Below, piece by piece: positions 8,201-16,800 of a DNA stretch of 39,751 nt. Position 1 is the stretch's first letter. Each line of letters starts with the position of its first letter. This stretch comes from an uncultured Acidobacteriota bacterium. GTDB taxonomy: Bacteria; Acidobacteriota; UBA6911; CAINFC01. The notes below the pieces were generated by a model. The model did not search any database. It worked only from the letters and a program-made list of their open reading frames with translations, and was not told the origin of the DNA. Position numbers and translations under genes: made by a program. The DNA is taken from NCBI GenBank assembly GCA_903847975.1, contig CAINFC010000287.1, positions 1 to 39,751 of the forward strand, written 5' to 3'.

Positions 8201-8601
8201 TCATTCCATTCCGGACTGCGGCTTCCTAGGAGTTCCTGCACAAAGGTTGCCTCTTGGCGGGCGGCTTTTTCATCCAGGCCAAGGAGGCTGGCTACCCATA
8301 TATGAATACGGGTCGAGGGTTCCAGCGGAAGAGTCAGGAGTTCCTTCAATATTCGCAAGGCTTCGTCCTCCTTGCGGCGAAACACCTTGTCCTCGAAAAA
8401 CCTGGGATTCAACTGGTTGACGATATGAACCGCACTGGCGCTTGCAAGGGTGGCTATCGGCAACAGGCCAAAAGCCTGAAAGATTCGTTTGGCCTGTTCC
8501 CCATGTGCCGGAGTAACCTTACGGTCTTTTTTGGGTCTGGCCAATCTCCGCGTTGCCGTGTCCAGCGATCGGAGTAAATTTCTTCCCTGGCCTTGGAACA
8601 C
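5203..8601 (-). CDS. ATPase-Ser/Thr protein kinase fusion, last gene of the defence operon
   Basis: A 1132-residue, three-part protein starting at GTG 8601 behind AAAAGGAG. Residues 1-335 are an unrecognised N-terminal region. Residues about 336-620 form a P-loop ATPase with Walker A APRRFGKTS (354-362), Walker B LFILIDEAQ (441-449) and sensor LLCGTAN (484-490). Residues about 711-955 are a Hanks-type kinase. They include a Gly-loop-like VGGTAAIH (723-730), helix C Glu 758, HRDIKPANV (837-845, catalytic D839), DFG (862-864) and VPPE (884-887). The VAIK lysine position reads AVRLV with Arg742 instead of Lys, so catalysis may be altered. The C-terminal 175 residues are helical and unassigned. 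It follows the second ATPase gene by 98 bases. Inferred role: sensor or effector kinase of the B'-C' extension, possibly phosphorylating host or island proteins on infection. Confidence 0.8.
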   Translation of the reverse strand: MFQGQGRNLLRSLDTATRRLARPKKDRKVTPAHGEQAKRIFQAFGLLPIATLASASAVHIVNQLNPRFFEDKVFRRKEDEALRILKELLTLPLEPSTRIHIWVASLLGLDEKAARQEATFVQELLGSRSPEWNEVKRILRCHLTGSEGVPAQCFFEEISDFSRVPAPSEPQPDPSTHSLLRLEHPISSRTIKSEQMVPQAARLVWKRMEENIGTVHCPVRLTLPPGKAGTIVTIQLDAVSLNVSAVRESYIDPNRIELQAQEAKHDLSIKLFLPREICFGKRLSLALIVTLPGEQRKTNIVNWENISEGMPTLRALLPDAVDPERVKDRPLGIEVKYADVCDLLKSDKSILLYAPRRFGKTSLLKTLSATLEQDPEVKLFGPFNALLHPESNEFWGSVFDEMRTDRDWVVDGRLDDTCGLPTHAAFENVRSSAKSRGIKRLFILIDEAQALFRGTRGIAIGNELKSRLEAWGVTNAKNAGLHILLCGTANLPRLMGANLRAALSSCSANSIDEWQILSLLRETKGQSGLQSTSDARERLANVSCNLLILNQIIEKLQSTLREVGKTWLFEKDVDAEIDTLLSDFGKEGEHHDIWQYVRDILNESDDINFWKPRTCYIVALALARANQKANTLDERRKEVARLLREWNPAACILEDRLRREIDSLRDEQVVDRSGNFLWEVFEKMLHAKSYQELSKEETGLILTLGVEEIYLPAEILHEKPMAVGGTAAIHNRVVDGRLSAVRLVQIPDAPSRERFVREAQLLQELKNEAAGKEESQYFPLLRKAGFVRSDPNLGAVIYDWVEGTPMKESSFSPFSILAIGLALSRVLAFLEKQKVVHRDIKPANVIVSPPSELGEMKPVLIDFGLARHLSPSPQTSHLGTQGFVPPEVASGREWTSAGDVWSLGTTLQKGLEPTETGKDLIPGLKLLLRKMTSDDPAARPTGRQLAAEFEKLANKESRFAQKDWIARRVGNMPAILEPIGAHIESFVLAAYGGCLSKTDKLMWLSFLMENAIGLLIEQKSGLKKELDEGRTASGQWWSTYLLKGDQIAAKDSFFKCMSNRWAEVAGHFRNGHGHPLEKKRKISDAAKCLGVDSKPESIKLDHIGQSIKEGCLAIDKLLGPPNTLFANLYNSQ

Positions 8602-8699
8602 GTCTTAACTCCTTTTGTCCGACAAGATACCTGGAATGGAAAAGAAAGGAATTACATTCCCATCATTTGGTCTTATTGCTTTCTTTACAAAAAATACTT

Positions 8700-11600
8700 T
8701 CATGTTTCAGCTACCATGTTAAGAAATTTCTTTCGCAAAGACGGCGATAACTCCTTGAATTTTTCAATTAGCCAGTCGATCTTGATTTCCTCAAGTCGGT
8801 TTCTTACCCGATCGGTTGCTTCATCCAGTTTTTTACGATGATCTTCGATCAATATAGGAGGTGGGCACATCAGTTTGTCATGCAACCGTGTCGCCTCACC
8901 TACGTCCATGGAATCGATGCGAACGGAATCCTGAGCGACAGCTAGAATCCACTTTTCACTTCTCGCTTTTCGCCGGTTTGAAACGAGCTGAGCGAGAGTT
9001 TTCATCGTCTTAGACACCGGCCAGGGGATCTCCCGATCCCGCAAATTAGCAGTAATTTGTTGCTCGACTTCCAAGCATGCTTTTTCATACTCATTCCAGG
9101 AAAGATTTTCATTGGATATCATTTCATAACCGAATTGATAGCGTTTTAAGGCGTGATGCTTCTGCTGGAAATCTGCCAGATCCTCTGGAAGGTTTTCATA
9201 AGCGCTGGTTAACTGGCTAATTCCTCTCATGATATTTACGATATCTTCTTCCGTTTGAATCTCCATCTGCCATAAAACCGTAGCCCTGGCTCTTATATTC
9301 GATTCTGCCACTTTCAATTGGACAATAAATTCCTCCAGTCGAGTATAAACCGATGGTAATTCCGGAAGATCTACACGTTGTCCCATCTCCCGCATCTTTT
9401 GAAGGAGATAACCTCCTACTTTTGTGAGCCCTTGGATCTCAGCAATACGAACAAGCTTCGGGTAATCACTATTAATTTTCATCCATGACTGCACTTCTCG
9501 CAGTAACTGTACTCCTTCGGCAAACAACTCGGATTTCCGAATTACTTTTTGAGTATGGTCTTCTGTCTTCTGAGCTTGTTCCAACAAATTGATTTTCTTC
9601 AGATTGTTTGAAACCTGATTCAGCATTTTATGTTTGAAATAGGCGGTTGCCGTTTGCGAATCATTTTTAGGTCGTTGCCCTGTAATCCATTGTGGAAAGT
9701 ACATGACAATTGCTTGCCTTGCTTTTTCGAAATGAGATTGGAAATGTTTAATTTGCGCGTCTGTCCAAAGCGGCTTTTCCCCTGTCATCTTATCTCTGAC
9801 TTCTTTCAAGTCTCCAGTACCCGATGCCAAAAATGAAACATCTTGCTTCTCCATCCCACGATCGATCTTCTCTAGTGCTTCTTGGATGGATTTTTGCACT
9901 CCAGAAAGAAGTTTAAGGGAAGACAAGGATTGTTCGCGGAGATGCAATTCCCGGTAGGTAAGAGTAGGGGGGATAGATATTCGTTTTTGAAGTTCTTCAG
10001 CTCGCAAAAGACAGTTCTGGCGACCCAGGTGTGTCTCTGTTTGTTCCCATTCATCCAGCAAGTTCTCCCATTCCGAGGAGGTTTCGCCCACATCAGTTAA
10101 AAATACTTTTGTCAAAACGGAAAGATCCAGAAACTTCCCACGAAAGATTTCTTGTTGAATCCATAGCGAAACAGCTATAGGAGATCCTTTACCTTCTACT
10201 ATCAGATCCTCATAACGCGGAGCTATGAATGTACCGAGGATTAAGCCAGCAGATGCCAGATTGGCGCCATAAGGTGGTTGGCAAATTTCAGCGACCATTT
10301 CCCCGATCGAAATTCTGCGTTTCTTATCTGCTATTGCGTCATCCCAACCTTCGGTAATGCGGCGAAGCGCAGTGTGACTCGGCCTTCTGGATACATCCCC
10401 GTTCTTATTGAAGATTCCCCATGAATCTTTCAGAACTGTTATGGCGCGATTTTTTGTCTTGGTAGGTTTGGCAAGCACACTGTTATAATCGAGCTTTCCA
10501 TGAAGTAATTCACTGGTCAGCTCACAGCAACAATCGGCTGCATTTCCTTTTGCTGTGCCAAAACCGTCAAATGGAAAAGGAATTGGTTGGGTATAGACCG
10601 AAGAAAATAGTTCCTTACCTATGGTCGCCAATCTTCCAGCACCATTCGGTTGCTTAAGACTTACACATATTCTTCTCTGCTTCAACAGAGCTTCCGTTCG
10701 CTCATATATTCCCTGCTTTAGTTTCTCCTTGTGCGCGCCCACGAGATTCCCAAATCGCACTTTGTCTTCTGGGCTCAGCTGTTCTTCCAAAATGTCATAT
10801 TCCGCCAGGGATTGCCCCAGAAGGCCTTTTTCATCGCATAAAAGCACAACCAGGATAGGGATCGTCTCGCGATTGTGTTCTTTCCCAGAGGATCGTATTT
10901 TATGAGTTGCATCCGCAAGCACGGCTTCCGGGTTGCGGCTTTGTTCAACATAGGTATAGATAATGGTACCTCGCGGTTCATCAACTGCAACCGATTTTGA
11001 CCAACGCTCTGCCGCAATTTTTATATTCTGGGCTAAATAATCTAGATTGGTGGTTACTGCCAGGTACTTCCATTCTCTGGTTAATATCCGGTTTTCTTCG
11101 GCAAAATCGCATTCCAGATCGCCTAATAACTCGCACCATATTCCTGCTTTGACTGCAAATAGACGGGCCATCCCAGCCTCATCATACTTTTCAGAAACTT
11201 TATGTCGTAAAAATGCTAGGAACTGAGTACGCGGGACTGCATCTCCTAAAATGTCATAGGCTTTGAATGCCTGGTCCCATTCCAGAACATTGTATTCATG
11301 CTGCAAGAGCCGAATTGCACCTTGGACGTCCTCCAAAGACAGCCCGGCCAATTCTCCCAGGGCATCCGCTGCATCTTTCTGGTCTGTGACCTGAAGGCCC
11401 AGCTTGGAAGCCAAAACCACTGCGCACAAAACCTTCTTTAGTTCTGTGGACAGTTTTGCCCCATGTCTGGCCGTTACCGAGGAGAAGGAATGCGTAATCG
11501 AACCTTGCTGTCCGGCTTCCTCCGATAAAAGTAGTTCCTGTAGGAGGGCTTCGGACCAAAGATCGACCGGGGCAAGAACGAAATTTCCTGAATCCGGGAC

Positions 11601-12977
11601 GGGCGTCTTTGCGTAACGATCCAAGACTTCCGCAAGCAGGGCTAGAGCGGATCGCTCCTGAAGATGTTTACCGGCTGCAGCGAGATAAAAGAGAAACCAC
11701 ATAGAATAGGGCGAAAGCGGCCAGCATCCTTTGCGGATCATAGTATGAAAAGGTCCAGGCTCGCTCCATAGTCGATGGTTTTTCGATTGAGGAAACCACC
11801 TGGAAAGCCGTGACAAAATGACCCGGGAATGTGCCCGTGCTGTCTCCTTCTCAAACCATCGGTCTAATGTGTCGCTATCCCGTTTTTCCAGTAAGTTGGC
11901 TATCAGGGTTTCTAAATTAATGGATAAGTACACGCGGATGGCAGCCTGATAGCGGGTAACATACCTCAGGATTTCATTGCGAAATTCAGGGGCGACTCGC
12001 TGCACATAGGCATTCAGCTCAAACTGGATGAATCCAACAAAGCAGGCATGGCTGGAATGAGCTTGGATGGCCTCGAACAAATCCTGAAGAACCCCACCAC
12101 CGGCAATTTGGCTCCGAATGGTAGCAAACTCGGTATATTTTCCAAATTCATCAAATAGGATCAGCAGGCTCCGATAAGGCTTCTTCTCGCCGCAATATTC
12201 CTTTATGGCGAGTTCAATTACTTCCCGCACCGATTCTCCTGCCAAAGCACGAATTGGCATTCCGTGATCCGCAAAATAATTATGCACCCGGGCATAAGTC
12301 ATCTCATCCTGCTGTTCTAGAGCCTGGATCAGTTCCTGCATACTGCTGGCATCGCAAAAGGAGAGAAGTTCCTTTATGACCGCATGATTGGACATACGGA
12401 TTAGGCCAGCGGCTTGCCCAAACCTTGGACGCAAATCTTCCAACGGCTTGGAATCATAGCCATCGCAACGCAGAACGCGAACGATCTGCCTGGTGATTTC
12501 GGCGGTAAGATCGAAACTCTGCACTCCATTAAGGGCAACGACTAGACAAGGCTTACCGCTTTCCTGCAAATAAGCACGGACCTCGGCTCCGATATTGTTA
12601 TCCGCCGCTTCTAAGGCAGAAAGGATTTGGTTGGCAGACTCCCCTTGCGGGCTTTGCAGCAGGGAGGCCAGCGTCAATCCCAGATGTGATTTTCCGGTTC
12701 CGTAACCGGCGATTGCCAGAGTAAAGGGTGCATCTTCCCTCCCATAACAGCGTCGAACAACTGCTCGGGTGAAATTGGCCGTGTCGATCAATCGGTGCCC
12801 GTGAGAGGACCCGACATCTTCCTGTTGCACTCCGTGGTATTGGGGGCCATGAAACACGAAGGCAGCACTGGCTGTTTTACTTTTAGCGATGTCCGTACTA
12901 AACCACTGGATGTTCACTGCCCCATTAAACAAACGGTCGCCACGGAATTGGACCACGTTGCACAAGTGAAGAGACAT
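8700..12977 (-). CDS. Second giant P-loop ATPase of the PT operon (SspC-like, C')
   Basis: A 1425-residue protein. Walker A is GYGTGKSH (91-98) and Walker B is LLILFDEFGK (271-280), followed by YTEFA. The SspC-like ATPase at 25391-28813 has Walker A GPYGVGKS and Walker B LLLLIDELGK followed by IFEYA, at comparable distances from the N-terminus. The shared DE-x-GK-x-x-E-x-A signature suggests the two are distant paralogues. The rest is long and helical, with coiled-coil-like stretches in the last 400 residues. RBS AAAGGA lies before ATG 12977. It starts 10 bases after the second DUF4007-like gene, repeating the DUF4007-ATPase order seen at the head of the operon. Inferred role: motor or scaffold partner of the upstream DUF4007-like protein. 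Biochemical function is unknown. Confidence 0.75.
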   Translation of the reverse strand: MSLHLCNVVQFRGDRLFNGAVNIQWFSTDIAKSKTASAAFVFHGPQYHGVQQEDVGSSHGHRLIDTANFTRAVVRRCYGREDAPFTLAIAGYGTGKSHLGLTLASLLQSPQGESANQILSALEAADNNIGAEVRAYLQESGKPCLVVALNGVQSFDLTAEITRQIVRVLRCDGYDSKPLEDLRPRFGQAAGLIRMSNHAVIKELLSFCDASSMQELIQALEQQDEMTYARVHNYFADHGMPIRALAGESVREVIELAIKEYCGEKKPYRSLLILFDEFGKYTEFATIRSQIAGGGVLQDLFEAIQAHSSHACFVGFIQFELNAYVQRVAPEFRNEILRYVTRYQAAIRVYLSINLETLIANLLEKRDSDTLDRWFEKETARAHSRVILSRLSRWFPQSKNHRLWSEPGPFHTMIRKGCWPLSPYSMWFLFYLAAAGKHLQERSALALLAEVLDRYAKTPVPDSGNFVLAPVDLWSEALLQELLLSEEAGQQGSITHSFSSVTARHGAKLSTELKKVLCAVVLASKLGLQVTDQKDAADALGELAGLSLEDVQGAIRLLQHEYNVLEWDQAFKAYDILGDAVPRTQFLAFLRHKVSEKYDEAGMARLFAVKAGIWCELLGDLECDFAEENRILTREWKYLAVTTNLDYLAQNIKIAAERWSKSVAVDEPRGTIIYTYVEQSRNPEAVLADATHKIRSSGKEHNRETIPILVVLLCDEKGLLGQSLAEYDILEEQLSPEDKVRFGNLVGAHKEKLKQGIYERTEALLKQRRICVSLKQPNGAGRLATIGKELFSSVYTQPIPFPFDGFGTAKGNAADCCCELTSELLHGKLDYNSVLAKPTKTKNRAITVLKDSWGIFNKNGDVSRRPSHTALRRITEGWDDAIADKKRRISIGEMVAEICQPPYGANLASAGLILGTFIAPRYEDLIVEGKGSPIAVSLWIQQEIFRGKFLDLSVLTKVFLTDVGETSSEWENLLDEWEQTETHLGRQNCLLRAEELQKRISIPPTLTYRELHLREQSLSSLKLLSGVQKSIQEALEKIDRGMEKQDVSFLASGTGDLKEVRDKMTGEKPLWTDAQIKHFQSHFEKARQAIVMYFPQWITGQRPKNDSQTATAYFKHKMLNQVSNNLKKINLLEQAQKTEDHTQKVIRKSELFAEGVQLLREVQSWMKINSDYPKLVRIAEIQGLTKVGGYLLQKMREMGQRVDLPELPSVYTRLEEFIVQLKVAESNIRARATVLWQMEIQTEEDIVNIMRGISQLTSAYENLPEDLADFQQKHHALKRYQFGYEMISNENLSWNEYEKACLEVEQQITANLRDREIPWPVSKTMKTLAQLVSNRRKARSEKWILAVAQDSVRIDSMDVGEATRLHDKLMCPPPILIEDHRKKLDEATDRVRNRLEEIKIDWLIEKFKELSPSLRKKFLNMVAET

Positions 12978-12987
12978 GATATTCCTT

Positions 12988-13836
12988 TCAAACCAGATCG
13001 TTATAAATGGTCATCCAGGCCTTTTCCAGGGGAGCTATCGGTCGTAAAAGCCAAGGTTCCATGTGTCGGTCTATTTCCAGCAATCCCTTCCGCTCAATGA
13101 GCTGCAGGACACGCTGTTGCAGGAAATCGTCCCAAGCGGGAATCAGCCGCCAACCGGCAGCCGCATCCAGTTCCTCAGTAGACACTTGGTTCTGCATTGG
13201 AAAATGATCTGTCATTAGCTGAATCATCCAGGCGCCGTACGCGAAGCCCATCTCCTCCAGAACAGGAGCCGGCTTCCTATGAATGATCCCCTTTGATTCG
13301 CTTAGGGCACCACATTTGCTGAAGGCGGCATCCTCCTGATAAGAGCCAACCAGGGGACCGATCAATCCGCTCTTATCTACACCATAGGTCATTCCGAGAT
13401 ACTCTTCTAGCGAGTTTCGGGAAAAGCACAACCCCAGGCCCACCGCTCCGACAAAAAAAGTGTGATACCAGACATCCGCTCCTGAAAGAGGGGAACAGAG
13501 GTTCAGGTGTGCGAGCCATTGGCTAATTCCTGTCTTAAGAAATGGGTCTTCCAACAGGACAATCCTTCCGAAAGGTGTCAAATCTATCTTTTGGGATGAA
13601 AGTCGACCAGAACCACTCAGGATAATTAAACCCATTCCACGGCAGTAATCCAAAATGGCTGGAACCTTCCCGCTAGAGGAACCTGTCGGTATACCCGTTG
13701 CGGCAGAGATTGCCTGATGGTCTCCGTATTTCCCGGAGGCTGCATAGCGCAGCATGGCGTGAATATATTGTCGCTCTGGTTTAAATGTCTTGTGAAAATT
13801 CCTGGGAAGACGATTGCTGTGCTTTGCTTCAGGCAT
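12988..13836 (-). CDS. Divergent DUF4007-like protein (second SspB-type protein, B')
   Basis: A protein of 282 residues from ATG 13836 (285 from GTG 13845; an AGAGGA lies just before the GTG). It follows the general plan of the DUF4007 protein that heads the operon. NFHKTF near residue 16 stands for FSGHQTF. SSSGKVPAILDYC (about 53-65) stands for GVGKNMVESIRYWC. DLTPFGRIVL and a Trp/Leu-rich SQWLAHLNLC helix follow, corresponding to KITPVAEKLL and LWLLHWLL. Identity is low, so homology is an inference from motif order. SspB is reported to nick DNA; whether this copy can do so is unknown. Its start overlaps the SspH stop (TGA at 13829), and the C' ATPase follows 10 bases later. Confidence 0.65.
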   Translation of the reverse strand: MPEAKHSNRLPRNFHKTFKPERQYIHAMLRYAASGKYGDHQAISAATGIPTGSSSGKVPAILDYCRGMGLIILSGSGRLSSQKIDLTPFGRIVLLEDPFLKTGISQWLAHLNLCSPLSGADVWYHTFFVGAVGLGLCFSRNSLEEYLGMTYGVDKSGLIGPLVGSYQEDAAFSKCGALSESKGIIHRKPAPVLEEMGFAYGAWMIQLMTDHFPMQNQVSTEELDAAAGWRLIPAWDDFLQQRVLQLIERKGLLEIDRHMEPWLLRPIAPLEKAWMTIYNDLV

Positions 13837-16800
13837 GGAAACCACGATCCTCTAACGAAGAAATCCTTATTCTTTGGGCTTGAAAAACTAGTTTGCCGGT
13901 CCATTCATTCAGGCTGCGCCCCAGAGACCAGCACTCCCCTATCTGCAGGGATGCTAAACGGTTGGCCCATTCCTGTTGGCTTACGCTGCTGATCGCATTA
14001 AACAGCAGCTGAGCGTGTTCGCGCATTTCGTTTTCCGTCGGCTTGAAGAATAGCTTATGTTCCGCCTGAAAGAGTCGGCTGACCCGGGCGTCGCTGACTC
14101 CTCCTACTCCCTTGACAGTTTGTGTTGCGGTGATCAACGCCAGACCATGTTTTCGACCTTCGGTCAGATACTTGGCAACCGGGGCATCCGGCCCAAGATC
14201 CAAGTTTTGTACTTCATCCAGAACGATGACACGAGGAGTCATCTTATTCCCATGGCTGCAAACGAAGGAATAAAGATCCCAGAGCACAAACTCGATCATT
14301 GCCCTAGCGGAGTGCTTATCCACTTTAAAAAACTGGAATACCTGACAGCGGCAAACAGGATCTGTGAATATGGGTTCCCAACCGATGCCTTGCTGATCCT
14401 GGGCGAAGGGATTCCCCAGGACGAAAGGCTTCAGTTTGCTAATGGTCGATTTCACCGTGGTTTGTGAACGATTGGGATCTCCAATGAATCCTTGCAGGAT
14501 AGTGAGCATTTGATCGAGTGTGAACTTATCCCCGGAGGCCTGCACCCCCTGGCTGATGGCGTCAATCAAAACCGGGAATTGCTGATTTCCCAGTTCATAT
14601 ACGCTCCTGAATATCGAGGCCACCCTTTTAGCAATGGTGAGGCAGGTATCTCGAAAGACCATGCCTTCTTCAACACTCTCCTGTGCTTTAAAAGGGCTGA
14701 TGGGCAGAGGCTGCTGCTGGATATAATGCTGTTTTGGCTTCAAGCAGGCTACTGTTCCCTTTTCCATTTTGCTGGGTAAAAAACCGTCGGTGTAATCGAT
14801 GATCAGTGAATTTTGACCCAACCGCCCCATTTCGCTAAGCAGGCACTGGATGGCATAGGTTTTCCCCATTCCGGATGTGCCGAAAACCAGCATATGGCGG
14901 TTGGCCAGTCCGGAATGTCCGAATTCCCAGTAAACCGGTTTGGCGCCATGGGCTGTTATCCCAAGTAATATGCGTTGTGGCATTTCCGTTACCGTAACCG
15001 AGCTTTGGTCCAGATCGGTCATCGTGCTGGTGCTTGTAGCTACACCGCTTCCTGATTCTGAATCTTGCTGGGACATCGATGAGGAAGAGTCCTGCGAGCT
15101 AATGCTTACAATTTCTCCACTCCCTTCTCCTGGCTCTTTAAATGGTCCGAGCGAGGGAGTATTCTCATAATCGTCATCCTCCAAATAGTCGTCTTGTTTG
15201 GCTTCTTCTTCATCCTCTTCCTCTTTATCCTCCGGATCGTACCAATCGAGCGCATCCTCATCCTCATCGATTGCTGTGGACTGTTCGATGTCCACCAGAA
15301 AGTCACCGACATTTTTGTTGCTAGGAACGACTTGGGCCGCCCATTCTGCCCACGCCTGCGATCCATTGCCATTCTCCATGGCTAGCTTACGGACATATTC
15401 ACTGCCGATTGTATAGAAATTCACATTGATATCGTTCAACCCGGCTGAATTCCATGATCCAATTCGAACGATCTGATCGGATTGATCTTCACTCCAAAAA
15501 GCAAAGACGGAGGCTTGCCATTCAACGGAATAATCCCCTTCCGCCAGTCGTTCCAATGCGGAAAGCACTTTGGACTGCTTTTGCTGAGCTACCGCTGCTT
15601 TACTGGCAATCAGACGATGCAGTTGCAGCCACCAATAACGCTGGTCGGGGCGTTCCTGCTCGGAAGTCTTTTCCTGATGGGGGCAAAAAGCCTGGGTTAA
15701 GACCATAAGCCCATTGTGGATTTGATCCCTGGCGCTGACAAGATGCTTCTCATCTTGGTGGGCAACTTTGCATTCGATCAGGTGCAGCCTCAGCTGGATT
15801 CGGTTTTCTTTGTTCAGCCATGCCACCAACCACAGCAAATCGGGCCGTCTCTCGTTTTTCGCTAGATCGAACCAATGTCGATAAGCATCGAGGGATACGA
15901 GGTGATCGCAAAGAACATCCCCTTTCTCCCGAAGCATCATTCGGGTCAGGCAATAGGCCATGAAATCATGGATATAACAGCCAACACCGGTAGCACGAAC
16001 CAGGGAAAGGCCGGATAGCTCATGCGCAGCCCGCAATACTCCCTTGGCGATCACCTTGCATTGGTCCTCGCTCCACCCGCAACCTCCATATAATTCATGG
16101 ATGGATGCGGATAGCCTCACGTGAATATCAGCTAGTGAGAATTGTTCCGTAGAAATCGTATAGTTGGCTTCTCCATGGGATCCTACTCCCGAGCCGAAAC
16201 CGATAATTTCCCGCTCTTGATCTTTGCTTCCCGAAGGAATCCGCAGCAGCCGCTCATCCATGTTTGGGTCGATGCAAACCACCCATTCGGCTTTCTTATG
16301 CAGGGCGGCGACCACACCTTGCCATGGGGAAAAATCTCCCACTCCCTGAACGATAAACTGCTTCCCGGGCTGTACTCCCTGGTTTTTAAGGCGATGCATG
16401 ACTTGGGAGTGTAAAGTACACAGAGAAAACTGACGATTGCTGATCACCCGGTATCGCTTGTAGCTATCCGTTGGGTGAAGGACCGAACAGCATGCTTTTT
16501 CCAGTATGGGAAACTTTAAACTGCGAGTGGTAATATCGAAGGGCTCAACTTCCGTGAATTTGTTGCCTCCTTTTCCGGCACCGATGAAATCGTAGAAGAT
16601 GGCAATATCCGCTTCAAAACAATCCTGGATCATTCTTTGAAAAAGGTCGGTCTTCCGCGGTTCGACTACCCGGTGAGCTACGGAAAAGCGGCAGTAGCGA
16701 TACACCTGAAATTTCTTTTCCGTCTCGGCCTCTTCCCATCGCTCCTGCCACTGTCCGATCCAGCGAGCAACGTCGACATCATCTCCGGAATTCGTGAACA

